Shown here: one piece after another, positions 37,224 to 46,725 of the stretch | Position numbering within the stretch: the first letter of the stretch is position 1 | How the letters are laid out: the number at the start of each line of letters is the position of its first letter | Origin: Tsukamurella sputi | GTDB taxonomy: Bacteria > Actinomycetota > Actinomycetes > Mycobacteriales > Mycobacteriaceae | Reading direction: 5' to 3' | Length of the DNA: 64,000 nucleotides | Assembly (NCBI RefSeq): GCF_007858445.1 | Contig: NZ_VIGV01000008.1 | Coordinates: 1-64,000, forward strand | Translations under genes and position numbers: made by a program | The notes under the pieces: model-generated | The model's input: only the letters and a program-made list of their open reading frames with translations | Told to the model about the DNA's origin: nothing | Databases searched by the model: none

Positions 37224-38144
37224 ATGCACGTCGTGCATGCGACGCGAGACACCAGCGGCGATTCCGTCCCGGATTTCACACCGGTCCTCGCCTGGTTCGA
37301 CGCCGCGGAGCGCGATCTCCCGTGGCGCGCGCCGGACGTCGGCGCGTGGGCGATCCTGGTCAGCGAGGTGATGCTGCAGCAGACGCCGGTGGTCCGGGTG
37401 GAGCCGGTCTGGCGCGCGTGGATGGAGCGCTGGCCGACCCCGGCGGATCTCGCCGCGGCGACCGGTGCCGACGCCGTGCGCGCCTGGGGCAAGCTCGGCT
37501 ATCCGCGCCGGGCGATGCGGCTGCACGCCTGCGCGCAGGCTCTCGTCGAGCGGTTCGACGGTGTCGTCCCGTCGGACGTGGACGAACTCCTGTCGCTGCC
37601 CGGGGTGGGCGACTACACGGCGCGGGCGGTGGCCTGCTTCGCCTTCGGGCAGGACGTGCCCGTCGTCGACATCAACGTGCGACGAGTCCTGGCCCGCGCG
37701 GCGGACGGGGAGTCCGACGCGGCGGCACCGTCGGCGAAACGCGATCTGGCGGCGGCCGTCTCGGCCCTGAGTACCGTTCCCGCAGGCCGTCGTACGCGCC
37801 TGTCCGCGGGCCTGATGGAACTCGGCGCGCTGGTCTGCACGGCGCGGTCGCCGCGATGCGGCGAGTGCCCGATCCATGCCGACTGCGCGTGGCTGGCGGC
37901 CGGCGCTCCGTCGGGCACAGTGGCGCCGAAGAAGGTGCAGAAGTACGAGGGCACGGACCGGCAGGCGCGGGGCCGCCTCCTCGACGTCCTCCGCGGTTCC
38001 GACGGTGCCGTCTCCCGCGCCGCGCTCGACCTGGCGTGGGAGCGCGATCCGGCGCAGCGGGACCGCGCGCTGGATTCCCTGCTGGTCGACGGCCTGATCG
38101 AGCAGACGAACGACGGCCGGTTCGCGCTGGCGGGCGAGGCCTGA
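37224..38144 (+). CDS. mutY: A/G-specific adenine glycosylase MutY
   Basis: 306 aa. Removes adenine opposite 8-oxoguanine. Motifs: EVMLQQTPV, HhH LPGVGDYTARAV with catalytic Asp in VDINVRRV, and an iron-sulfur cluster loop C-x6-C-x2-C-x5-C (CTARSPRCGECPIHADC). The frame is open a long way upstream, but homologous sequence starts near ATG 37224. A short C-terminal domain replaces the NUDIX-like part of enterobacterial MutY, as usual in actinomycetes. Confidence 0.95.
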   Translation: MHVVHATRDTSGDSVPDFTPVLAWFDAAERDLPWRAPDVGAWAILVSEVMLQQTPVVRVEPVWRAWMERWPTPADLAAATGADAVRAWGKLGYPRRAMRLHACAQALVERFDGVVPSDVDELLSLPGVGDYTARAVACFAFGQDVPVVDINVRRVLARAADGESDAAAPSAKRDLAAAVSALSTVPAGRRTRLSAGLMELGALVCTARSPRCGECPIHADCAWLAAGAPSGTVAPKKVQKYEGTDRQARGRLLDVLRGSDGAVSRAALDLAWERDPAQRDRALDSLLVDGLIEQTNDGRFALAGEA

Positions 38145-38155
38145 CGAAGTTTTTA

Positions 38156-38184
38156 TTCACAGATGTAGGAATTGGTGATAGATT
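38156..38184 (+). promoter_or_regulatory. Promoter of the MpaB-family gene
   Basis: -35 TTCACA (38156-38161), 17-bp spacer, -10 TAGATT (38179-38184), and ATG 38191 only 6 nt later. The region is AT-rich for this genome. Confidence 0.6.
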
Positions 38185-38190
38185 CGGGCC

Positions 38191-39120
38191 ATGATGCTCT
38201 CAGATGGCCCTCTGCGCGTCACGGACCAGGGATTCTTCGGTTTCGGCTCGCCCACGTGGAAGGTGTGGGCCTCGCCCACCGCCCTCATCGGATTCCAGCG
38301 CTCCGTGGTGCTGGAACACTTCGACCCCGATCTCACCGCCGCGGTCGCGGATTCAGCGGGGATCTACACCGATCCCTTCGGCCGGCTCGACCGGACGCTG
38401 GCCTACTTCCTGCTCGTCGCCACGGCGGATTCGCGCACCGCGATCCAGGCGTCCGAGCACCTGATGGACGTGCACCGCAAGGCCACCGGCATCGAGCCCG
38501 TCACCGGCAAGCGGTACAGCGCCAACAATCCCGCCTCGCAGCTGTGGATCCACGTCACGGGATGGCACTCGGTGCTCAAGTGCTACGAGATGTTCGGTCC
38601 CGGGCCGCTCTCCCCCGCCGAGGAAGCGCAGTACTGGCGCGACTGCGTCGCCGCCGCCGAGCTGCAGACCTGCGATCCGGCGGATGTCCCCGCCTCACGC
38701 GACGAGGTCCGCGACTACTTCGACCGCGTCCGGCCGACGCTCGCGCTCACCGAACGGGCCCGCACCGGCATGCACTACCTGCTCCGCACCCGCGACCGGG
38801 GCCTGAAGCTGCGTCTGGGCAGCTCGCTCATCGCACCGGCCACCGTCGCGACCCTGCCGGCGTGGATGCGTGAGATGGGCGGCTTCGACCAGCCCGGCCT
38901 GTTCGACGCGGCCTACCCGCTCGCGGTGCGCCTGGCGGTGCGCGCCGCGACGGCGCAGCACGCCGCAGGCACCGTCCGGCTGGGCGGCCTCGTCGCGCCG
39001 ACGACGGGCGGCATCCTGCGTCGCCACTTCGCGCAGACCGACGAGCCCGCGGGCGTCGTCACGCCCGCGGAGGCCCGCGAGCGGTACGGCCGCGGGGCGC
39101 GGTCCGTCACGGCCTCGTAG
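38191..39120 (+). CDS. Oxygenase MpaB family protein (DUF2236)
   Basis: 309 aa. Family members use haem b and include fungal MpaB and latex-cleaving proteins. Visible family features: LIGFQRSVVLEHFDP, DPFGRLDRTLAYFLLVATAD, VHRKATG and LWIHVTGWHS with conserved Arg/His. Substrate unknown. Transcript likely leaderless. The SDR gene follows after 10 bp. Confidence 0.85.
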   Translation: MMLSDGPLRVTDQGFFGFGSPTWKVWASPTALIGFQRSVVLEHFDPDLTAAVADSAGIYTDPFGRLDRTLAYFLLVATADSRTAIQASEHLMDVHRKATGIEPVTGKRYSANNPASQLWIHVTGWHSVLKCYEMFGPGPLSPAEEAQYWRDCVAAAELQTCDPADVPASRDEVRDYFDRVRPTLALTERARTGMHYLLRTRDRGLKLRLGSSLIAPATVATLPAWMREMGGFDQPGLFDAAYPLAVRLAVRAATAQHAAGTVRLGGLVAPTTGGILRRHFAQTDEPAGVVTPAEARERYGRGARSVTAS

Positions 39121-39130
39121 GCTGGGCCGC

Positions 39131-39970
39131 ATGACCACCTATGTAGTGACCGGCGCGAACGGCGGCCTCGGCGAGGTCGTGACGCGCCGCCTCGCCGCCA
39201 CCGGCGGCCGTGTCGTGATGGCGTGCCGCGACGTAGCGGGCGCACAGCGCATCGCCGACGGGATCGACGGCGACGTGACCGTCGACCAGCTGGACCTCGC
39301 CGACCTGGATTCGGTGCGGGCGTTCGCCGACCGCACGGGCGAGGTCGACGTGCTCGTCAACAACGCGGGCCTGATGAACATCCCGCTGCGCCGCACGAAG
39401 CAGGGTTTCGAGATGCAGTTCGGCGTGAACCACCTGGGGCACTTCGCACTGACCGGCCTGCTGCTGGACCGGCTGACGGACCGCGTGGTCGCGGTCTCGT
39501 CGGTCGCGCACCGGCAGAACTACCGCTGGCGCATGGACGACCCGAACTACGAGAACCGCAAGTACCTGCGGACCGAGGCGTACGGGCAGAGCAAGCTCGC
39601 GAACATGATGTTCGCGCGCGAGTTGCAGCGCCGGTTCGAGGCGGCGGGTTCTGCGAAGAAGGCGTACTACGTGCATCCGGGCGTCTCCGCCACCGGCCTG
39701 TTCGCGCGCACGGATACGCCGCTCGACCTCGTCATGAAGCCCGCGGTCGCGCTGTTGAACAACCCGCCGGAGCAGGCCGCGCGCTCGCTCGTCCTCGCGG
39801 CCACCGAGCGCGACCTCGATCCGCACCCGTGGTGGGGCCCGACGCAGCTCTTCCAGTCCCGCGGCCCGGTGGGCAAGTGCTCCACCACCGCGGTCTCGAA
39901 GGATCGGGCGAAGTGGGCCGAGCTGTGGGCCGTCTCCGAGAAGCTGACAGGCGTCACCTACCCGCTCTGA
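39131..39970 (+). CDS. Short-chain dehydrogenase/reductase
   Basis: 279 aa. NAD(P) site TGANGGLGEV, NNAGLM, catalytic Ser in VVAVSSVAH and Tyr-x3-Lys in YGQSKLANMM. Close to the retinol dehydrogenase-like SDRs common in actinomycetes. ATG 39131 lies 7 nt after TAGGCT, a -10 that overlaps the stop of the preceding gene, so it may be transcribed separately. Confidence 0.9.
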   Translation: MTTYVVTGANGGLGEVVTRRLAATGGRVVMACRDVAGAQRIADGIDGDVTVDQLDLADLDSVRAFADRTGEVDVLVNNAGLMNIPLRRTKQGFEMQFGVNHLGHFALTGLLLDRLTDRVVAVSSVAHRQNYRWRMDDPNYENRKYLRTEAYGQSKLANMMFARELQRRFEAAGSAKKAYYVHPGVSATGLFARTDTPLDLVMKPAVALLNNPPEQAARSLVLAATERDLDPHPWWGPTQLFQSRGPVGKCSTTAVSKDRAKWAELWAVSEKLTGVTYPL

Positions 39971-40007
39971 GGGGAATCGCCGGACGTCCGCGCGCGTTGC
40001 ACCCACC

Positions 40008-40712
40008 ATGCGCGTGGACGTCTGGACCGATATCAACTGCCCCTTCTGCTACATCGGGAAGGCCCGTTTCGAGGAGGCGCTGGCCGCGTTCCCGCAGCGC
40101 GATGAGGTCGAGGTGATCCACCGTTCGTTCGAGCTGGATCCCACGGCCGGCGATTCGGAGCCGGTGGTGCCGCGGATCGCGGCGAAGTACGGCATCAGCG
40201 AGGCGCAGGCCGCCGCCAATGAGCGCGGCCTCGGCGCGCAGGCGCAGCAGCTCGGCCTGCCCTACCAGGTCGAGGGACGCGACAGCGGCAACAGCTTCGA
40301 CATGCACCGCCTACTGCACTGGGCCCTCGAACTCGGCCGCCAGGAGGCTCTGCTCGATGCGCTCTACGCGGCGAACTTCGCCGAGGCCGCGCCGGCGTTC
40401 GGCAGCCGCGACCGGCTCGTCGCGATCGCCGAGTCGGCGGGGTTCGACGGTGCCGCGGCCCGCGCGGTGCTCGACGATCCGTCCGCCTACGCGAATGCTG
40501 TCCGCGCCGACGAGGAGGCCGCGCAGCGGATCGGCATCGGCGGCGTCCCGTTCTTCGTCTTCGACGGCAAGTACGCCGTCTCCGGCGCGCAGCCGCCCGA
40601 GGTCTTCACCGAGGCACTGACCAAGGCCCGGGGCGAGCAGCCGCTCACGGTGCTCGGTGCCGACGATGCCGAATCCTGCGGCCCCGACGGCTGCGAGCTC
40701 CCCGAGCGCTGA
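40008..40712 (+). CDS. DsbA-family oxidoreductase, FrnE type
   Basis: 234 aa cytosolic thioredoxin-fold protein. CPFC at residues 11-14 and the cis-Pro loop GIGGVPFFVF are intact. FrnE-like proteins act as disulfide isomerases in stress tolerance. A C-terminal CGPDGCELPER adds a second Cys pair, frequent in this branch. Ends 1 bp before the stop of the convergent glycosylase gene. Confidence 0.9.
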   Translation: MRVDVWTDINCPFCYIGKARFEEALAAFPQRDEVEVIHRSFELDPTAGDSEPVVPRIAAKYGISEAQAAANERGLGAQAQQLGLPYQVEGRDSGNSFDMHRLLHWALELGRQEALLDALYAANFAEAAPAFGSRDRLVAIAESAGFDGAAARAVLDDPSAYANAVRADEEAAQRIGIGGVPFFVFDGKYAVSGAQPPEVFTEALTKARGEQPLTVLGADDAESCGPDGCELPER

Positions 40713-40713
40713 G

Positions 40714-41494
40714 TCACCCCTGGCAGCGGGGGCACCACCAGATCGCGCGGTCGTACTCCTCGGCGCCGCCGAGGGTTCCGGCGGCGACCACCGTGCCACA
40801 CCGAAGGCAGGAGCGCCGCGCGCGGCCGTAGACGAACACCCGCAGGCCGTCCCGGTCGACGCCCGTCGTCACCCTGCGCGTCCGGCCGAGGTTCGCGCGC
40901 AGCAGCCGCTCGGCCTCGTCGACCCATGCTCGCGGGTCGCCGCACTCCCCGACCGGCGTCGCGGGATGGACGCCGCGCAGGAAGCAGAGCTCGTTGCGGT
41001 AGACGTTGCCCACCCCGGCCAGCACTCGCTGGTCCAGCAGCGCCAGGCCGACGGAGCGGTCTGGCTCGGCCGCGAGGTTCGCCGCGGCGCGGTCCGCGTC
41101 CCAGTCCTGGCCGAGCGGGTCGGGCCCCAGGTGGGCGAGGGCACCGTCGGCCTCGGCGGGCGTGAGGATCTCGAGCGTGCCCAGCGAGAACCCCACCACC
41201 TGTGCACCGTCGACGCCGAGCACCGCGCGGGCCGTGTGCCCGGGCCTGCGCCAGCGCTCGCCAGGGCGGTAGACGTGCCACTCGCCCTCCATCTTGAGGT
41301 GGCTGTGGATCACTGCGCCGCCTACTCCGACGAGCAGGTGCTTGCCGCGGGCGGTCACCGATTCGACCTCGCGGCCGGTCAGGTCGACGGTGGCGTACCG
41401 CGGGACCCGGATGTCGCAGGCGGTCAGGATCTTTCCGGCGAGAACCGGCCTGAGCCGATTCGCCAGGTTGTGCACGGTGTCCCCCCTCGGGCAC
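40714..41494 (-). pseudogene. Fpg/Nei-family DNA glycosylase with N-terminal frameshift
   Basis: Base-excision repair glycosylase/AP lyase. From residue His-Asn-Leu onward (open from 41475) it is a full family member: VPRYATVDLTG, RGKHLLVG, IHSHLKMEG, GNVYRNELCF and a C-terminal zinc finger (CLRCG, WWCPRC). The catalytic N-terminus Pro2-Glu3 should read GTG CCC GAG GGG GAC ACC from 41494, but the tract has six G instead of five (41481-41486 on the + strand), which shifts the frame. As written, the start lies 2 nt after the hydrolase stop and the enzyme would lack its nucleophile. Sequencing error, true mutation or slippage cannot be told apart here. Confidence 0.8.
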
Positions 41495-41496
41495 CG

Positions 41497-42267
41497 TCAG
41501 TCCAGTCCGGAGAGGAAGGCCTCGACGGCGCCGCGGTACACCCCGGGAGCGTCGTCGTGGACGAGGTGGCCGGCACCGTCGACCTTGAGGTACCGCAAGT
41601 CGGGACCCGTGTAGGAGCGCACCATCCGCTCGCCCACGCCGGTGGGCACCACGGTGAACTCTGCCTCGATGAGGAGGGTGGGCACGCCGACGGAGCGCCA
41701 CTGCGCCCAGTGGTCGCGCGGGCCCCAGTGATCGGCGATGGCGCGGAAGACGTCGAGCTCGCCGTGCAGGGCGCCGTCGTCGAAGGCCTCGTAGAAGTAC
41801 CGCCCGGCGATCGGACCGAACAGCGCCTCGCACTCCGCTTGGTCGGCGAAACGTTCCGGCCAGCTGGCGAACCACGGTGCCCAGGTGTCGGTGGACTGCC
41901 CGGTGAACTCGGGGGACATGTCCTCGACCACGAGTGCGCGCACCAGTTCGGGATAGTCGGCGGCGGCGCACCAGGCGTGCAGGCCACCCATGGAATGGCC
42001 GATCAGGACGGCCGGCCCCTGGTCGATGTAGGTCAGGATCTCGGCGACGTCGGCGACGAAGCGCTCGGTGGAGATGTCGTCGGGCGGCACGGGAAAGCCC
42101 GCGCCGCGGTGGAACTCGGCGTCGAAGGTGAAGACCCGGCCGTAGCGGCGCAGCCACGGGATCTGCCGGCGCCACGTGCGGCCACGGCCCATCAGCCCGT
42201 GCAGCAGGACGATCGGAGCCGCCCCGTCGCGGCCGCCCCAATCTCTCAGGCCCACACACTCATCCAC
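41497..42267 (-). CDS. Alpha/beta hydrolase (Rv3591c-like)
   Basis: 256 aa. LLHGLMGRG, nucleophile elbow GHSMGGLH, and late His in DGAGHLVHDD. Substrate unknown. GTG 42267 is chosen because TAGGTT (42280-42275) lies 7 nt upstream; a TTG at 42276 falls inside that -10. Divergent from mhuD with about 40 bp between, as in M. tuberculosis, and co-directional with the glycosylase. Confidence 0.88.
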   Translation of the reverse strand: MDECVGLRDWGGRDGAAPIVLLHGLMGRGRTWRRQIPWLRRYGRVFTFDAEFHRGAGFPVPPDDISTERFVADVAEILTYIDQGPAVLIGHSMGGLHAWCAAADYPELVRALVVEDMSPEFTGQSTDTWAPWFASWPERFADQAECEALFGPIAGRYFYEAFDDGALHGELDVFRAIADHWGPRDHWAQWRSVGVPTLLIEAEFTVVPTGVGERMVRSYTGPDLRYLKVDGAGHLVHDDAPGVYRGAVEAFLSGLD

Positions 42268-42308
42268 GCGGCCCAACCTACCCGGTCGGGCGACGGTATC
42301 GTCGGGTC

Positions 42309-42644
42309 ATGTCGGTAGTGAAGATCAACGCCATCCACGTCCCCGAGGGCGCGGGCCCGGAGCTCGAGAAGCGGTTCGCGCAGCGCGCGCACGCCGTGGA
42401 GAACTCGCCCGGCTTCCTCGGCTTCCAGCTCCTGCGCCCGGTGAAGGGCGACGACCGCTACTTCGTGGTCACGCAGTGGGAGTCCGAGGAGGCCTTCGCC
42501 ACCTGGCGCGACGGCCCGGCGCGTGAGGCGCATGCGGGACAGCGCGATCCCAACGGCGGCGAAGGGCGCAAGCCGGTCGCCAGCGGCGCCGACCTGCTCG
42601 AGTTCGAGGTCGTCCTCGACGTCGCTGCGAAGGCCGCGCAGTAG
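42309..42644 (+). CDS. mhuD: Haem-degrading monooxygenase, MhuD type
   Basis: 111 aa. Very close to M. tuberculosis MhuD (VENSPGFLGFQLLRPVKG). The catalytic residues Asn7, Trp66 and His75 fall at exactly the expected positions. MhuD cleaves haem to mycobilin and frees iron without carbon monoxide. TATCGT lies 6 nt before ATG 42309, so leaderless. A Gly-rich insert (NGGEGRKP) follows the His helix. Confidence 0.95.
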   Translation: MSVVKINAIHVPEGAGPELEKRFAQRAHAVENSPGFLGFQLLRPVKGDDRYFVVTQWESEEAFATWRDGPAREAHAGQRDPNGGEGRKPVASGADLLEFEVVLDVAAKAAQ

Positions 42645-42706
42645 TTCCGCAGGACTCGCACGAGATCGCGTCGCGGCGCCGCAACCTGCCGGCGCCGCCG
42701 CACGTC

Positions 42707-43012
42707 GTGTGCCAGGACCTCGCCACACCGGCTCCGCGCGCCGTCCGGCACTGGCTGCGCCTGGCGGACGACGAGGTCGCCCCGACTGTGCTCGCGGTGG
42801 AGACACCGTCGCGGGTGGAGTGGTCCTCGCTGTGGTCGGACCGCCCCGATCTACGCGTCGTCTTCACCCTCGCGCCGGGAGGAGGCGGCACGGACCTGCA
42901 GTGGACTCTGCTCGCTGCGGAGCCCCTTCCCGGTCCCGACTACACCCGTCACATCGCGCGACGGGTCAGCACGCTCGTCTTCGCCGACCTGCGGTATACC
43001 TACGGACAGTAG
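42707..43012 (+). CDS. SRPBCC/START-like protein, start uncertain
   Basis: 101 aa from GTG 42707: VEWSSLWSDRPDLRVVFTLAPGGGGTDLQWTLL and a C-terminal helix ending LRYTYGQ are typical of SRPBCC (polyketide cyclase-like) folds. The first strand of the fold seems to be encoded further upstream (SRRRNLPAPPHVV), in frame back to the mhuD stop at 42644, but there is no ATG, GTG or TTG there; CTG 42686 is a candidate. Function unknown; possibly binds a hydrophobic ligand. Confidence 0.6.
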   Translation: MCQDLATPAPRAVRHWLRLADDEVAPTVLAVETPSRVEWSSLWSDRPDLRVVFTLAPGGGGTDLQWTLLAAEPLPGPDYTRHIARRVSTLVFADLRYTYGQ

Positions 43013-43038
43013 GGCCGTACAGCTCAGGCCCGGAGCCG

Positions 43039-43590
43039 TCAGAGCCAGGCGCCGGAGTCCCAGGTGAGGAACGATTCGAGGCTCGACGCGGGGTGCTGCT
43101 GCGGGTGGTTCGTCGACAGGTAGGCGCCGCGGTAGAACAGCAGCGGCTTCGCATCGTCGACGTCGCCCAGGTGGTGCACCCGGCCGATCGCGATGTGGTG
43201 ATCGCCCCCGTCGAGCACGTTCTCGAGGGTGCAGTCCATCCACGTCAGCGAGCCGTCGATCGTCGGGTTGCCGAGCGGCGACGGGGTCCACCGCAGACCG
43301 TCGAACTTGTCGTCCACCGAGCGCCCGAAGGCGGCGCTCACCGACTCCTGCTCCTGCCCCAGCACGGAGACGGCGAACTTCCCCGACGCCTCGATGTGCT
43401 TCCACGTGCGGGAGGTCTTCATCGGGCAGAACAGCACGAGCGGCGGATCCAACGACAACGCGGCGAAGGACTGGCACGCGAAGCCGACGGGCTTCTCCTG
43501 CGCATCCGACGTGGCGATGATCGTGACGCCGGTGCAGAACTGCCCCATCACATGTCGGAACGTGCGCTGGTCGAATCCGGCCTCGGTCAT
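43039..43590 (-). CDS. Flavin reductase family protein (HsaB-like)
   Basis: 183 aa. FRHVMGQFCTGVTIIAT, PVGFACQSFAALSLDPPLVLFCP and GGDHHIAIGRV, ending LLFYRGAYL, closely follow HsaB, the NADH:FMN reductase partner of the HsaA monooxygenase in sterol catabolism. No HsaA partner is in the window, so the partner and pathway are open. TAGGTT (43602-43597) is 6 nt before ATG 43590. Confidence 0.88.
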   Translation of the reverse strand: MTEAGFDQRTFRHVMGQFCTGVTIIATSDAQEKPVGFACQSFAALSLDPPLVLFCPMKTSRTWKHIEASGKFAVSVLGQEQESVSAAFGRSVDDKFDGLRWTPSPLGNPTIDGSLTWMDCTLENVLDGGDHHIAIGRVHHLGDVDDAKPLLFYRGAYLSTNHPQQHPASSLESFLTWDSGAWL

Positions 43591-43800
43591 GCTGCCAACC
43601 TACTCCCGCCATCGCCGACGGTACGCGGCCGACCACCGTCCGGCACCCCTGCCGGACGCGCCCACCGAGCCTGCGCACGGCCGACGGCGCGCGCCAGTGA
43701 TCCGCTCGACCTGATCGTTATCCGCGACATCCCAGCACGATCGCCCGCGCGACCGGCGTGAACTCGTCGGCCGGCGCGGGGAGGCACAGCGCCGGGAACG

Positions 43801-43836
43801 CGAGGAGCCGCCACCCCACAGGGTGACGGCTCCTCG
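43801..43836 (-). terminator. Terminator hairpin after clpC1
   Basis: CGAGGAGCCG (43801-43810) pairs perfectly with CGGCTCCTCG (43827-43836); the inner CACCC/GGGTG extends the stem past one mismatch to a 4-nt loop. It lies 24 nt past the clpC1 stop. The rest of the gap to the flavin reductase start (43591-43800) shows no gene. Confidence 0.75.
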
Positions 43837-43859
43837 ATCCGACGGTTGCCGGGCGAACG

Positions 43860-46430
43860 CTAAGCGGTGTCGCCGGACGCCTTCTCGCCCGCGAGAGCGG
43901 GCAGCGCCTCGTCGGACTTCTCCGACTCGACCGCCGGCTTGGGCTTGCCCACGAAGGTGAACTTCGCGTCCTCGCCCTTGCCCTCGCCGTCCCAGCCCTC
44001 GACGTCGACCTCGACGATCTGGCCGGCACCCACCTCACCGAACAGGATCTTCTCGGACAGTGCGTCCTCGATCTCCCGCTGGATGGTGCGACGCAGCGGT
44101 CGCGCGCCGAGCACCGGGTCGAAGCCGCGCTTGGCGAGCAGCGACTTGGCGCGGTCGGTGACCTCGAGCTCCATGTCCTTGTTCTTCAGCGCGGTGCCCA
44201 CCCGGTTCAGCATGAGGTCGACCATCTCGATGATCTGGTCCTGCGTGAGCTGGTGGAAGACGACGATGTCGTCGATGCGGTTGAGGAACTCGGGACGGAA
44301 GTGCTTCTTGAGCTCGTCGTTGACCTTCTGCTTCATCCGGTCGTAGTTGGCGCCGTCGGTGTCGCCGGACGTGAAGCCCAGGCCGACGGCCTTGCTGATG
44401 TCACCCGTACCGAGGTTCGAGGTGAAGATCAGCACCGTGTTCTTGAAGTCGACCGTGCGGCCCTGGCCGTCGGTCAGGCGGCCGTCCTCGAGGACCTGCA
44501 GCAGCGTGTTGTAGATCTCGCTGTGCGCCTTCTCGATCTCGTCGAACAGCACCACGGAGAAGGGCTTGCGGCGCACCTTCTCGGTGAGCTGGCCGCCCTC
44601 CTCGTAGCCCACGTACCCGGGAGGAGCACCGAACAGGCGCGAGGCGGTGAAGCGGTCGTGGAACTCGCCCATGTCGATCTGGATGAGCGCATCGTCCTCG
44701 CCGAACAGGAAGTTGGCGAGAGCCTTCGACAGCTCCGTCTTACCCACGCCGGACGGGCCGGCGAAGATGAACGAGCCCGACGGGCGCTTCGGGTCCTTCA
44801 GGCCGGCACGCGTACGACGGATCGCCTTCGAGACCGCCTTGACGGCGTCCTCCTGGCCGATGATCCGCTTGTGCAGCTCATCCTCCATGCGGAGCAGACG
44901 GGTGGTCTCCTCCTCGGTGAGCTTGAAGACGGGGATGCCGGTCCAGTTACCCAGGACCTCGGCGATCTGCTCCTCGTCGACCTCGGCCACCACGTCGAGA
45001 TCACCGGCGCGCCACTGCTTCTCGCGCTCGGCACGCTCGGCGATGAGCTGCTTCTCCTTGTCGCGCAGCGCCGCGGCCTTCTCGAAGTCCTGCTCGTCGA
45101 TCGCCGATTCCTTCTCGCGGCGGGCGTCGGCGATCTTGTCGTCGAAGGCGCGCAGGTCCGGCGGCGCGGTCATCCGGCGGATACGCATGCGCGCGCCCGC
45201 CTCGTCGATGAGGTCGATCGCCTTGTCCGGCAGGAAGCGGTCGTTGATGTACCGGTCCGCCAGGGTGGCGGCGGCGACCAGCGCGCTGTCCGTGATGGAG
45301 ATGCGGTGGTGCGCCTCGTACCGGTCGCGCAGGCCCTTGAGGATCTCGATGGCGTGCTCGACGCTCGGCTCGCCCACCTGGACGGGCTGGAAGCGGCGCT
45401 CCAGGGCGGCATCCTTCTCGATGTACTTGCGGTACTCGTCGAGGGTGGTCGCGCCGATGGTCTGCAGCTCGCCACGGGCCAGCTTCGGCTTGAGGATCGA
45501 CGCGGCGTCGATCGCGCCCTCGGCAGCACCCGCACCGACGAGCGTGTGCAGCTCGTCGATGAACAGGATGATGTCGCCGCGGGTGTCGATCTCCTTGAGC
45601 ACCTTGCGCAGGCGCTCCTCGAAGTCACCGCGGTAGCGGCTACCGGCCACCAGGGAGCCCAGGTCCAGCGTGTAGAGCTGCTTGTCCTTGAGCGTCTCCG
45701 GGACGTTGCCGTTGACGATGGCCTGCGCCAGGCCCTCGACCACGGCCGTCTTGCCCACGCCGGGCTCGCCGATCAGCACCGGGTTGTTCTTGGTGCGCCG
45801 CGAGAGCACCTGCATGATGCGCTCGATCTCCTTGGACCGGCCGATCACCGGGTCCAGCTTGCCCTGCGCCGCGGCGGCGGTCAGGTTCCGGCCGAACTGG
45901 TCCAGGACCAGGGAGGTCGACGGGGTGCCCGCCTCGCCGCCGCCGCTCGTCCGGGCCCCGGCGCCGGCCGGCTCGCCGCCGCCCTCCTTGCCCTGGTAGC
46001 CGGACAGCAGCTGGATGACCTGCTGGCGCACGCGGTTGAGATCGGCGCCCAGCTTCACCAGGACCTGGGCGGCCACGCCCTCGCCCTCGCGGATCAGGCC
46101 GAGCAGGATGTGCTCGGTGCCGATGTAGTTGTGGCCGAGCTGCAGCGCCTCGCGCAGCGAGAGCTCCAGGACCTTCTTGGCGCGCGGCGTGAAGGGGATG
46201 TGACCCGACGGGGCCTGCTGGCCCTGCCCGATGATCTCCTCGACCTGGCTGCGCACACCCTCCAGCGAGATGCCCAGCGACTCGAGCGCCTTGGCCGCGA
46301 CGCCCTCACCCTCGTGGATCAGGCCCAGGAGGATGTGCTCGGTGCCGATGTAATTGTGATTGAGCATCCTGGCTTCTTCTTGCGCCAGGACGACGACGCG
46401 ACGAGCGCGGTCGGTGAACCTCTCGAACAT
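43860..46430 (-). CDS. clpC1: ATP-dependent Clp protease ATP-binding subunit ClpC1
   Basis: 856 aa AAA+ unfoldase that feeds ClpP. Two Clp N-terminal repeats ([21 protein letters not shown] and again at about 100), AAA-1 with GEPGVGKT, a UVR-type middle region ([19 protein letters not shown]), AAA-2 with GPSGVGKT and [14 protein letters not shown], and the usual C-terminal tail. ATG 46430 ([13 protein letters not shown], as in other ClpC1) is best spaced from GAGG; ATG 46436 is 2 codons earlier. No heat-shock CIRCE element seen. Confidence 0.97.
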   Translation of the reverse strand: MFERFTDRARRVVVLAQEEARMLNHNYIGTEHILLGLIHEGEGVAAKALESLGISLEGVRSQVEEIIGQGQQAPSGHIPFTPRAKKVLELSLREALQLGHNYIGTEHILLGLIREGEGVAAQVLVKLGADLNRVRQQVIQLLSGYQGKEGGGEPAGAGARTSGGGEAGTPSTSLVLDQFGRNLTAAAAQGKLDPVIGRSKEIERIMQVLSRRTKNNPVLIGEPGVGKTAVVEGLAQAIVNGNVPETLKDKQLYTLDLGSLVAGSRYRGDFEERLRKVLKEIDTRGDIILFIDELHTLVGAGAAEGAIDAASILKPKLARGELQTIGATTLDEYRKYIEKDAALERRFQPVQVGEPSVEHAIEILKGLRDRYEAHHRISITDSALVAAATLADRYINDRFLPDKAIDLIDEAGARMRIRRMTAPPDLRAFDDKIADARREKESAIDEQDFEKAAALRDKEKQLIAERAEREKQWRAGDLDVVAEVDEEQIAEVLGNWTGIPVFKLTEEETTRLLRMEDELHKRIIGQEDAVKAVSKAIRRTRAGLKDPKRPSGSFIFAGPSGVGKTELSKALANFLFGEDDALIQIDMGEFHDRFTASRLFGAPPGYVGYEEGGQLTEKVRRKPFSVVLFDEIEKAHSEIYNTLLQVLEDGRLTDGQGRTVDFKNTVLIFTSNLGTGDISKAVGLGFTSGDTDGANYDRMKQKVNDELKKHFRPEFLNRIDDIVVFHQLTQDQIIEMVDLMLNRVGTALKNKDMELEVTDRAKSLLAKRGFDPVLGARPLRRTIQREIEDALSEKILFGEVGAGQIVEVDVEGWDGEGKGEDAKFTFVGKPKPAVESEKSDEALPALAGEKASGDTA

Positions 46431-46674
46431 GGCCATTTTCCTCACATCCCGGTTACTTCGAGGACCGGCCGAGGCCGGACCCGCAGATAGCCGTCTGCAA
46501 TCAACGTCTTCTCACTGTAGTTCGGACCGGTCAACGATGGTGTCGGCAGTGCCCCGCCGACGGAGCCCGAGAGCCCCTCCGGCCACCATCTCGATCCTGA
46601 TACACCAGGTCAAACGCGCCGTCAGCGAGTTTTGATCCCCGTTCCGCCGTGAGCGAAACGGCCCCGGAGACGAC

Positions 46675-46704
46675 GGCACCCCGGCGCCGCGGCGCCGGGG
46701 TGCC
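46675..46704 (-). terminator. Terminator hairpin after lsr2
   Basis: Perfect 30-bp palindrome with arms GGCACCCCGGCGCCG and CGGCGCCGGGGTGCC, 22 bp past the lsr2 stop and upstream of clpC1. All-GC stem without a T run. Confidence 0.75.
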
Positions 46705-46725
46705 GGGGTGCGGTCGAAGGTGGGG

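Noticed and set aside
44253-46490. A 745-codon open frame opposite clpC1
   Set aside because: Composition is a mirror of the clpC1 codons; no family match and no ribosome site.
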